From Gammaproteobacteria bacterium (lineage in GTDB: Bacteria > Pseudomonadota > Gammaproteobacteria > DSM-16500), in the NCBI GenBank assembly GCA_009885665.1, contig VFKI01000099.1, forward strand, positions 1 through 13,735: a stretch of 13,735 nucleotides of DNA. The letters are read 5' to 3'. A program made the position numbers and the translations under genes. Shown here piece by piece: positions 1 through 6,960 of the stretch (positions are counted from its first letter, which is position 1; each line of letters begins with the position of its first letter). The notes under the pieces were generated by a model that was not told the origin of the DNA, did no database searches, and was given only the letters and a program-made list of their open reading frames with translations.

Positions 1-13
1 ATAACTCTTCGTT

Positions 14-73
14 AAAAATGCGTTTTAAATGCTCATTTGCGTGCGTGTAAACTGCGCTTTAAAACGCATTTTT
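14..73. repeat. 16-bp perfect inverted repeat with 28-nt loop
   Basis: The arm AAAAATGCGTTTTAAA (14-29) is followed after 28 nt by its exact reverse complement TTTAAAACGCATTTTT (58-73). The pairing stops sharply at both ends. The outer A5/T5 ends make it look like a bidirectional terminator for a gene off the left edge. However, the stem has only three G:C pairs and the loop is long, so a small palindromic or MITE-type element, or a protein-binding site, is equally possible. Confidence 0.7.
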
Positions 74-193
74 GCCTAGATTTATACAAAAAATACAGAT
101 CCTTGGAATGCCGGATATATACTTTAAGGGTAATCATTCAGCACAATCTCCAAAAACACCCGCGAAACCAAGTGAAACCTGACGCTACGCGAT

Positions 194-202
194 GGGGGGG
201 GG
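194..202. repeat. Homopolymer tract of nine G
   Basis: Nine consecutive G residues stand in otherwise AT-rich intergenic DNA. Such tracts slip during replication. No supported gene or promoter overlaps it, so a phase-variation role is only a possibility, and a sequencing or assembly length error is also possible. Confidence 0.6.
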
Positions 203-444
203 TCCAAAGGGAGAAAATCGCGCTTTCAAGCGAAAAGCCAACAGACCTTTCTGAGCAGCTATATATAACCCTTATGACCTTTAAATTCCCATCATCCGAC
301 AAACAGCAAAACAAATGCCACTTTAATGGCTTTGTTTAGCAAAATCAACTCCCCGCGTTTTTTAATATGAGATAAGTCTAAAGTCGCGGAACCTCTAAAT
401 GAAGTGCGCCCGCAGGGCGACGCCTCCACGGCAGGAGACGAGTT

Positions 445-472
445 AAGGGGGAGAATCACGATTCTCCCCTTT
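445..472 (-). terminator. Terminator-like hairpin after the GGDEF-EAL gene
   Basis: GGGGAGAAT (448-456) pairs perfectly with ATTCTCCCC (461-469) across a 4-nt CACG loop. One G:T and two A:T pairs extend the stem to 12 bp. It begins 46 nt past the stop of the minus-strand gene ending at 519. Neither strand has a long T run after the stem (only CTTAA on the minus strand, CTTTAG on the plus strand), so it may terminate weakly or act mainly as an RNA 3' end stabiliser. Confidence 0.5.
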
Positions 473-518
473 AGAAACCCCATCGCGTAAAGTCTGCTGG
501 GGAAACGCGCAGTTACTA

Positions 519-2567
519 TTATTCATCGTATTGCGCCTTTACTTTTGCGTATATATCCTGAAAATCATCCAACCCAACGGCCTTACCGATGAGATAGCCC
601 TGTATCTCATCGCAATGGTTTTTACGTAGATAATCCAATTGTGCCTGCGTTTCAACCCCTTCAGCAACCACTGTGAGACTTAAATTATGGGCGAGCGTAA
701 TGATCGCTTTAGTAATGATCGCATTATTTGTATTTTCCAATAAATACGTAATAAAAGATTTATCTATTTTTATGGTGTTAATGGGATAGCGCATAAGATA
801 GCGTAACGATGAATAGCCCGTCCCAAAATCATCAATGGATATCTTTACACCAATTTTTCTAAGCGCATGTAGCATGTTGAGCGTCTTCTCATCATTCATC
901 ATGATAATGCTTTCGGTGAGCTCGATATCCAGATAGCTTGGCGCCAATCCAGCGTTTGTCAGGGCGCGCTCAACATGCGTTATCAGTGAGGCATCATCAA
1001 ATTGACGTCCCGACACATTGACTGAAACATATAAATCTTCAAGACCGGCAGCATGCAATTTCTTGCATTCGAGGCAGGCTTGTTGCAGCATCCAAGCGCC
1101 GATATCTATAATCAAACCAATTTCTTCGATGACAGAAATAAATTCATCGGGTTTAATCAAGCCTTCCTCCGGATGGTTCCAGCGGATCAACGCTTCCATC
1201 CCAACAATTTTATTTTTTTGTAAATGAAATTTAGGTTGATAATAAATAAAAAATTCATTTCGAGCAAGCGCTTTACGTAAGGCGCTTTCAATCTTCATGC
1301 GCTTAGTAATCACCCTACTCATTTCCATATGGAAAATTTGATAACTGTTTTTTCCTGCTTGTTTGGCATAATACATGGCTGCTGCGGCATTTTGAATAAG
1401 TGCCGCGGCGTCTTTTGCATGGGTTGGATGAAAAGCAATACCCATACTGGCCGTTAAAGTGATTTCATTTTCACACACATGTCTTGACTGAGTGATAATG
1501 TTTAGTACGCGTGATGCCACATCTTTTATTTCATCGTCAGTACGTATATTTTCTAATAAAATAATTAATTCATCGCCGCTTAAACGGTAAATTGATACAA
1601 CATGATGACTTGCGGTGGTGACATCATGCGGTGATAATTGTCCAACAACTTCCTGCAATAGACAATCTCCAGCCTCACGGCCTAGGGTATCATTGATCAG
1701 GTTTAAATTAGTGAGATCAATATATAAAATAGCGGTTTTTTCATCGCCTGCATGCCCGAGTAAGCGTTCACGTTTTAATAGCTGCATAAAAAAATCGCGA
1801 TTGGGTAAGCCGGTGACTGTATCGTAGTATGCCAATTTTTTGATCTGTTCTTGAGACGCTCTCTGTTGCTTTTCATTTTCTTGCATAGTGGACATCATGG
1901 AATTAAATGCGTCTGCCAGAACACCGATTTCATCGTCGTATGTCTTTGTCACTCGGATAGAGAAATCATTTTGCTGCGTCACGGTGCGCATGATGGAGAC
2001 TAATGAATCCAATGGGCGCGTAATTATTTTTTCTACATATAGCGCAATAAAGATACCCAGAATAAGCACGAGTGCAATAATTTCAAGGATGCTCATAATG
2101 TCCTGGTTGCCATTTTTAGCGGTAATATAAATCGCACCGGTGATTTCATCGTGGCTGACGATGGGGTAGATGAGTTCAAAGTCATTTTCTAAATAAGAAA
2201 ATAGTGTATGATCCGCATGCTTTTCCATGCGCGGCGTACGGCCATTATTTTTAGATTGATTGACGAGCGGGATATATGCTAAAAAGCTGTTACCGTTATA
2301 AAGAAACAACTCTGCCCGGCTGATATTCAAATTGAGCCGCAGATTTTTCAATCCTTCGTCAATCGCGCTGGGTTGGTGTTGCAACAGACCTGCGGTAATG
2401 GTGCTGGTATGCTTAAAAATATCGTCAAAGGTAGCACTCAAGCTTTTTATTTGCGTCATGTTGTTGTTAATGAGAATGCTGGCAGTCAGTCCCGCAATAC
2501 CGGTGCAAAGCAGCAAGCTGATCAGAAAGATCTTAAAATGAAGGGATAAATTTTTATAGCGCTGCAT
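519..2567 (-). CDS. Membrane HAMP-GGDEF-EAL cyclic-di-GMP protein
   Basis: This is a 682-residue inner-membrane signalling protein that probably hydrolyses cyclic di-GMP. Order: membrane helix about 10-33; periplasmic sensor about 34-155 with no family I recognise; second helix about 157-178; HAMP about 179-232; GGDEF about 245-410; EAL about 424-675. The EAL domain looks catalytic: E458-A-L, N517, E549-L-T-E552, D579-D580-F-G-T-G, K600, E636-G-V-E639 and Q656-G-Y are all present. The GGDEF signature reads S330-G-D-E-L334, changed at the first and last positions, and no RxxD inhibitory site precedes it. Cyclase activity is therefore doubtful, and the domain may only bind GTP as a regulator. 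The ATG start is set by AAGGA at 2573-2577, 5 nt upstream. The giant gene upstream runs in the same direction, 129 bp away. The family is certain; net phosphodiesterase activity is inferred from the motifs. Confidence 0.95.
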   Translation of the reverse strand: MQRYKNLSLHFKIFLISLLLCTGIAGLTASILINNNMTQIKSLSATFDDIFKHTSTITAGLLQHQPSAIDEGLKNLRLNLNISRAELFLYNGNSFLAYIPLVNQSKNNGRTPRMEKHADHTLFSYLENDFELIYPIVSHDEITGAIYITAKNGNQDIMSILEIIALVLILGIFIALYVEKIITRPLDSLVSIMRTVTQQNDFSIRVTKTYDDEIGVLADAFNSMMSTMQENEKQQRASQEQIKKLAYYDTVTGLPNRDFFMQLLKRERLLGHAGDEKTAILYIDLTNLNLINDTLGREAGDCLLQEVVGQLSPHDVTTASHHVVSIYRLSGDELIILLENIRTDDEIKDVASRVLNIITQSRHVCENEITLTASMGIAFHPTHAKDAAALIQNAAAAMYYAKQAGKNSYQIFHMEMSRVITKRMKIESALRKALARNEFFIYYQPKFHLQKNKIVGMEALIRWNHPEEGLIKPDEFISVIEEIGLIIDIGAWMLQQACLECKKLHAAGLEDLYVSVNVSGRQFDDASLITHVERALTNAGLAPSYLDIELTESIIMMNDEKTLNMLHALRKIGVKISIDDFGTGYSSLRYLMRYPINTIKIDKSFITYLLENTNNAIITKAIITLAHNLSLTVVAEGVETQAQLDYLRKNHCDEIQGYLIGKAVGLDDFQDIYAKVKAQYDE

Positions 2568-2609
2568 GTCTATCCTTGACGAGCGTTGCCCTTGAGTGCA
2601 CCTACCCGC

Positions 2610-2618
2610 AGTGTAGCA
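2610..2618 (-). promoter_or_regulatory. Possible extended -10 promoter of the GGDEF-EAL gene
   Basis: On the minus strand TGCTACACT gives a TGn extension plus TACACT, about 43 nt upstream of the ATG at 2567. No good -35 box lies at 16-18 nt; the T run of the preceding hairpin sits there instead. Extended -10 promoters can work without a -35, so this is plausible but unproven. Confidence 0.35.
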
Positions 2619-2627
2619 TGATTATGC

Positions 2628-2651
2628 AAAAAAAGGCGCTTACGCTACGCC
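2628..2651 (-). terminator. Probable rho-independent terminator of the giant gene
   Basis: Read on the minus strand, GGCGT and GCGCC form a short GC stem (four G:C pairs plus one G:U) with a 7-nt loop, followed directly by seven T. It lies 46 nt past the stop codon at 2697. A second small hairpin (AGGGC/GCCCT around GGCAATT) precedes it. The short stem makes it moderate in strength, so some read-through into the GGDEF-EAL gene is conceivable. Confidence 0.6.
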
Positions 2652-2696
2652 ATCGCAGGGCAATTGCCGCCCTTATAGCGCAATCCCCTATTAAGA

Positions 2697-5600
2697 TTAC
2701 CCCCCCGCCGACAGGGATGGCGTTGACGACTCTTTTAGCGCAGGTATTCTTTGGCTTGGTTTACTGCCGAGTGCTTTTTCAACTTCTTTTGAATTGCGCG
2801 CCATATCAAACGCATCTTTTAAGTCGCGTACCTCTACCGCGTTGTTATTAATAACATCAGCAGGCAATGTACAGTTTACGCCTGCTGCCTGAGCCGCTAA
2901 CTGTAATGCATACGCAAAACGCGGATCTGCCCCTGGTTCAATATCCATGTGCGGATTGGTTTGCGTGGTATTTCTCAGCATAGTTTCCACCACAATCACC
3001 GCCACCTGGCATAGCTCTACAGGCTTCAATTTTGCTGGGAAATTTTTATCTTTAGAAAATGCGACTTCACGTCGCAAACTACCCTTTTCCATTGTATCCA
3101 CCGACTGTGCCACACAGGTGTGCACCTGTCTAGCAAACCCCATTCCCCTTGCTGGTTGAATATGACGATCCAAATGATAGGTGCTGACAATCGCTTTCTC
3201 TTCATCGCTTAACGCCGCAGCTTGTGCCGCAACTGATGCATTTGACACAGTATCCACACGTAAAGTCGCATCCACGCTCCCTAAAGCCTTCTGTGCATCT
3301 TTTTTCTGACATATCCTCGCTTCATAATAAGCATTATGTGGCAACGGGGGCGTCGGATCAGTGACGAGAACTTCTGTGGCTTTACTCGAATCATCTTTAT
3401 TTAATTTCGCCAGTTTAGCTGAGCGCTTCAAATCTTCACCCAATGCGCGCGCAATATCTTCATCAAATATCCCGCTCGTCGCTAAACGACGAATGTGCTT
3501 CTGATCAACAATACCATGGGATCCCGGTGCATTATTGGCAGCGCTGGCTTGAATAATATTATCACGAAACATTGACACTGCTAATTTGACATAATTTTTT
3601 CGCTCTACACTATCAGATGCATCATTAATGCTGGGGTAGTTGCCATAAATTGCATAATAAGTTTCATGTACGGCGCTAATGAATCCCAGCGCACCGGTAC
3701 GATCTTTACCGCTTTTACAGTTAAAGACAACTTCACCACCCGCTAATTTCACTAATCGTGTTGTCAACACGACTTTTTCCATAAGATAGTTTTTACCCGA
3801 CTTCGGGCCCTCTTTCTTCAGTTGCTTGAGTTGCTTAATGGTTTCTTCAATCATGGCACGGCGCAATTCACTTTGCTCTGAAGTAATGCCTAACTTTTCA
3901 ACCAGCGTGTCATCATCACAGCTTATTATATTGTTAACTTTTTCAATCACCGCATCTGTTCCAGACCACCAACTTGCACGTTGCCCAGGCATGGGGTTAA
4001 ATCTACGGGTTATGCGCGCTTCATCTACCGGGTCATGGCCAAATAATAAGGGTGGCGACTCAGCGTCTGCTTCTACAGTTTGCACTGCATTATTTTGGAC
4101 GGCGAGATATTTAGTTTCGTCTGTCCACTCTTTTAAAAGAGTTTGCGAATAAATCATCGTGGGCGGTGGTCTACCTTCACCACGGCTCTTGATAACAAAC
4201 TCTTTAACTTGAGCAACATTTTGCTCGGCAAGTCCTTCCCATTCGATCTCAGGCGCCTCATATGGTACAGGGACACCTGTCAAGCAATCACTCGAAACAA
4301 GCGCATCATTATAGAAATCATAGCGTCGCCGCATATTATGTATTCCGGGGCGATCCACCATCATGGCGGATTTAAATTTTCCACTATAAGCATCCCAGCT
4401 TTCCCCTGCCTTCGGGATCTCTTGCAGCAGTTTATCCTGTTTTGCCTTAGATTCTTTGTTAAACCACGCAGGCTTTCCTCCTTCTCCATGTATTTTTTGA
4501 AACTCTTCTTTTTGCGCCTCTGTCAAACTACACCCTGCCGGAATTTCGACTGCCGTTCTATACCCAACTTTATTATTATGCTGATCTTTTGTAGTAAACA
4601 TTAAAACTTTATTGGCGTTATATTTTTCAATAAACTCCGGCTCTGCTTTGCTAACAGCAATTGCAAGTTGCTCTTCTGATTGCCCCGTCAAAATAGCTAA
4701 TTCTGCAGCAAGTCTCTTTCTGAATTCTTTCATCTTTTCTTGTGTTTTGTTTGGCGAAATCGGGTCTGACGAAATATCTTTAGCAAATTTCTCATACAAA
4801 TTTTTAATAATTACTTTTCGAGCTTGCTCATCATTAATGCCCGCAAGACCATATTGCATCATTTCTATCACGCCACCCAACAAACTGAGCTGACGTACCG
4901 CAAGGTCATGGCCACAAATAATTTTACTGCGCTGCTTATCACTATCCGCCATCTTCAACGTCGCATCCGTATCCACATGCAGTATGGTAATCTGCTTATC
5001 GCCAGTGCCCGCCGTCCAGCGCGTACAGACTTGTGGTGGATTTAAGAAAGTATTTTTCTCGTGATAATGCATCGCTTGCGTAATATAGGCAAGCACGCTT
5101 TTATCTGTTGCTTCGCCTTGCAAGACTGTTGGCAATTCCCCATCATCAAGCGCAAGTTGTAGATTATCTTTTGCTAAAATATCGCTTTTCAAGATATTAT
5201 CGTGGCCTTTGCCGCATTTTGATAGCGTATTTTTAATATTATCTTGAATTTTATTCATCGATACCTGTCGTGGCATATTCGTTGTTATTTTATTTAACGA
5301 TGGCCGATCCGGATTTTTTAGCTGTCGATCTCTCCATCCCTCCAATGCTTTCTTAGACATCCGCATGTCATCCTCGCCCATTCCTTTATATAAATCATAA
5401 AGATCAATGGGCATCCTCACCAGATCGACGCTCTTCGCATCTTCCTTTGGATCAGTGCATTCAACCCATCTTACAATTTCCCCCTCTTTTTCTTCTGGTT
5501 TAACGAAAATAACATCATTGGTAGATTCAATATATAATAATGGGTTATTGTTTTTTGCTTGGTGCTTCACGTATGTTTTTCTGGCGTCTCCAGATGCACT

Positions 5601-6698
5601 TTTTCCAGCTTCAAATCCAACTTTAAATCCAAAGAAACCACCATATTTTTTAGATTCAACGTCAATGCTGCGATTGTTTGGTTTAATCGTACCTATCCAT
5701 TTTACTGGAGAAAAAGCACGTGAAATACCCTGGATTGTTACGGTATTTTTAAATCTTCTTTTATCTTCTGCACTTTTTTCGCCTTTTTCATTTTTTCTGC
5801 CGACAATCTTTGAGAATATCTGCACTCTATTTGAATCTTTCGCATATTTCTTTATTTTTTTTAATTTCTTTTTTTTATTTGCAGCAAATGTCTCCGGAAT
5901 GACTATATTAAGCTTAGCCGTTTCAGCTGCTCGCTCAACATATTTTTTTACGCCACCGCCAGCAGCGGATTTATTGCCCACGTCTTCTAAATCTTCAATG
6001 CCAGCAAAACCTTTCTTTAAAGCGATCTGCACAACAAGTTGGCGCATTTGCGACATTTTACGCTCATTTGCACCGTCTACTGTAACCACATAATTACCCT
6101 GCTCTACACCAGCGCTTTCTTTTGGCAACTGCTCAGCAATTAATTTAACCATGTTGCTTGTTGCATATGTTTTACCTGACGCAGATGGGCCTGCCACCCA
6201 TAAAACAAAAGGATTTTTTAGTTTTGATCCAGGATGGAAATCCGTCGATACGAGAAAATCTGCATCTCTATATTCACAGCTTTCTCTTTCTTCCTTAAAA
6301 GCGTCTTGATACAAGGCAACGCCTTCCTTCCCAAGCAACGCTTCCATGACTTGCTCTGTCGATACAGTTTCATTTGCCGCATTATTATTTAGCATCTCGA
6401 GTGCTTTTGGGTCGACAGGAATTTTATTACAATTGTCAAAAATATAATTGATAAGTTTCTCTTGCGAAACTCTACTGGATGGCTGCGTCTCAGTATATAA
6501 CGCCTCAACCGCATCTTTATTATTCAGTATCGCTGCCACCTTCGCATGCGCCTCTTCTGTCGTTAGCACTGTTACTTTATCCTGCGGATCCGTGAGCTCA
6601 TAATTGCCAACTTTATCTATAAACTGCTTTCTTAAAGTGTCCAAATTAATTTTTTCTTCTTGCTCAGGCGCTTCCGACTCTGAATTTCGATTTGGCAT
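2697..6698 (-). CDS. Giant putative effector: P-loop kinase-like plus CX5R phosphatase
   Basis: A 1333-residue protein with no signal peptide or membrane helix seen. Residues 166-177 carry a Walker A loop, GPSASGKT (G170, K176, T177). It is followed by VDGANER at about 207-213 and IVIPETF at about 265-271, in the order of the P-loop, DxDxxR-like and strand motifs of zeta-toxin-type kinases. Residues 994-1002 read CKSGKDRTG, the CX5R loop (C994, R1000) of SopB/SigD and IpgD phosphoinositide phosphatases, also found in SidF-type Legionella effectors. The later stretch with NAPGSHGI (about 1056-1063) may belong to the same fold. About 600 residues between the two motifs match nothing I recognise. 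A polybasic patch lies at 275-284. The tail is Ser/Thr/small-residue-rich, compatible with a type IV secretion signal but not proof. Start: the upstream ATG at 6710 would translate the ribosome binding site GGGAGG (6703-6708) itself, so ATG 6698 is preferred. The phosphatase motif is certain; kinase activity and secretion are inferred. Confidence 0.88.
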   Translation of the reverse strand: MPNRNSESEAPEQEEKINLDTLRKQFIDKVGNYELTDPQDKVTVLTTEEAHAKVAAILNNKDAVEALYTETQPSSRVSQEKLINYIFDNCNKIPVDPKALEMLNNNAANETVSTEQVMEALLGKEGVALYQDAFKEERESCEYRDADFLVSTDFHPGSKLKNPFVLWVAGPSASGKTYATSNMVKLIAEQLPKESAGVEQGNYVVTVDGANERKMSQMRQLVVQIALKKGFAGIEDLEDVGNKSAAGGGVKKYVERAAETAKLNIVIPETFAANKKKKLKKIKKYAKDSNRVQIFSKIVGRKNEKGEKSAEDKRRFKNTVTIQGISRAFSPVKWIGTIKPNNRSIDVESKKYGGFFGFKVGFEAGKSASGDARKTYVKHQAKNNNPLLYIESTNDVIFVKPEEKEGEIVRWVECTDPKEDAKSVDLVRMPIDLYDLYKGMGEDDMRMSKKALEGWRDRQLKNPDRPSLNKITTNMPRQVSMNKIQDNIKNTLSKCGKGHDNILKSDILAKDNLQLALDDGELPTVLQGEATDKSVLAYITQAMHYHEKNTFLNPPQVCTRWTAGTGDKQITILHVDTDATLKMADSDKQRSKIICGHDLAVRQLSLLGGVIEMMQYGLAGINDEQARKVIIKNLYEKFAKDISSDPISPNKTQEKMKEFRKRLAAELAILTGQSEEQLAIAVSKAEPEFIEKYNANKVLMFTTKDQHNNKVGYRTAVEIPAGCSLTEAQKEEFQKIHGEGGKPAWFNKESKAKQDKLLQEIPKAGESWDAYSGKFKSAMMVDRPGIHNMRRRYDFYNDALVSSDCLTGVPVPYEAPEIEWEGLAEQNVAQVKEFVIKSRGEGRPPPTMIYSQTLLKEWTDETKYLAVQNNAVQTVEADAESPPLLFGHDPVDEARITRRFNPMPGQRASWWSGTDAVIEKVNNIISCDDDTLVEKLGITSEQSELRRAMIEETIKQLKQLKKEGPKSGKNYLMEKVVLTTRLVKLAGGEVVFNCKSGKDRTGALGFISAVHETYYAIYGNYPSINDASDSVERKNYVKLAVSMFRDNIIQASAANNAPGSHGIVDQKHIRRLATSGIFDEDIARALGEDLKRSAKLAKLNKDDSSKATEVLVTDPTPPLPHNAYYEARICQKKDAQKALGSVDATLRVDTVSNASVAAQAAALSDEEKAIVSTYHLDRHIQPARGMGFARQVHTCVAQSVDTMEKGSLRREVAFSKDKNFPAKLKPVELCQVAVIVVETMLRNTTQTNPHMDIEPGADPRFAYALQLAAQAAGVNCTLPADVINNNAVEVRDLKDAFDMARNSKEVEKALGSKPSQRIPALKESSTPSLSAGG

Positions 6699-6743
6699 AC
6701 CACCTCCCATTTACTCTACACGTCGAAAGAATCCTCCACTTGA

Positions 6744-6749
6744 AGTATA
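6744..6749 (-). promoter_or_regulatory. Possible -10 box of the giant effector gene
   Basis: On the minus strand this reads TATACT (5 of 6 to TATAAT). The position would give a leader of roughly 30-40 nt. The absence of a recognisable -35 suggests either an activator-dependent promoter or a chance match. Confidence 0.3.
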
Positions 6750-6854
6750 GTTGCTGTTTGTGAAAAATGAGGCCGCAGACCTTGCCAACTTAACTGTTTG
6801 ATATAAAAAGAAATTACTTGCCTAGCTATCGTACAGCACACGACCATTTCACCA

Positions 6855-6889
6855 GGCATGGCATATTTTTGTCATGCCGTGCTGTTTTT
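6855..6889 (+). terminator. Hairpin plus T run in the leader of the basic-protein gene
   Basis: GGCATGGCA (6855-6863) pairs with TGTCATGCC (6870-6878), nine pairs including one G:T, around a 6-nt TATTTT loop. Five T follow at 6885-6889, separated by 6 nt. No plus-strand gene lies upstream to be terminated. It could therefore end a short RNA, attenuate the leader of the gene at 6961, or lie outside the transcript altogether. Confidence 0.35.
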
Positions 6890-6960
6890 CTATAGACAGC
6901 GCGTCGGAGCGGATGATACATTCTTCCCTCCGGTGTCTAATGGAATAAGGATAGCAAGCC

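Larger units (their letters stand above)
1..518. other. Gene-poor region with repeats and hairpins
   Basis: I find no convincing gene in this stretch. A 100-codon plus-strand frame (37-339) opens with TTG, lacks a ribosome binding site and runs through a nine-G tract. A 63-codon minus-strand frame (292-483) overlaps strong hairpins and looks like translated structured DNA. What is present: a 16-bp perfect inverted repeat (14-73), a G9 tract (194-202), a small CGCCC/GGGCG hairpin (407-419) and a long hairpin (445-472) just past the stop of the minus-strand GGDEF-EAL gene. The G+C-rich patch around 345-480 contrasts with the AT-rich surroundings and could be an interspersed element or a structured RNA. 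That last point is a guess. Confidence 0.5.
6711..6960. other. Divergent intergenic region
   Basis: This is the promoter region for the giant gene (leftward) and the basic-protein gene (rightward). Leftward, TATACT (plus-strand 6744-6749) is a good -10 box 34 nt upstream of the first ATG, but I see no -35 at 16-18 nt. Rightward, TTGCCA (6782-6787) and TATAAA (6802-6807) look promoter-like, but their 14-nt spacing is too short. A single CTTAA half-site occurs at 6789-6793 without a properly spaced partner, so a PmrA-type site is not supported. A hairpin with a T run follows at 6855-6889. Confidence 0.45.

Noticed and set aside
37..339. 100-codon plus-strand frame near the left edge
   Set aside because: TTG start without a ribosome binding site, begins inside the inverted-repeat loop, runs through the G9 tract and shows no protein-like pattern.
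292..483. 63-codon minus-strand frame ahead of the left hairpins
   Set aside because: Lies on hairpin-forming DNA, has no ribosome binding site I trust and no family match; treated as part of the structured patch.
4143..4604. 153-codon plus-strand frame antisense to the giant gene
   Set aside because: Shadow frame with no recognisable motif; the sense strand has continuous coding character over 4 kb.
5595..5640. Second Walker A-like segment GFEAGKSASG in the giant protein
   Set aside because: The glycine spacing is wrong (GxxxGKS rather than GxxxxGKS), and no flanking hydrophobic strand typical of a P-loop is seen.
5407..6093. 228-codon open frame on the plus strand, antisense to the giant gene
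   Set aside because: It lies fully inside the coding region of the giant protein, opposite the P-loop and Lys-rich segments. The Phe/Leu-rich peptide is what reversed Lys/Glu codons give. No own family match.
6789..6805. PmrA-type regulatory site upstream of the putative effector
   Set aside because: Only one CTTAA half-site; the second half at the required 11-bp offset does not match.
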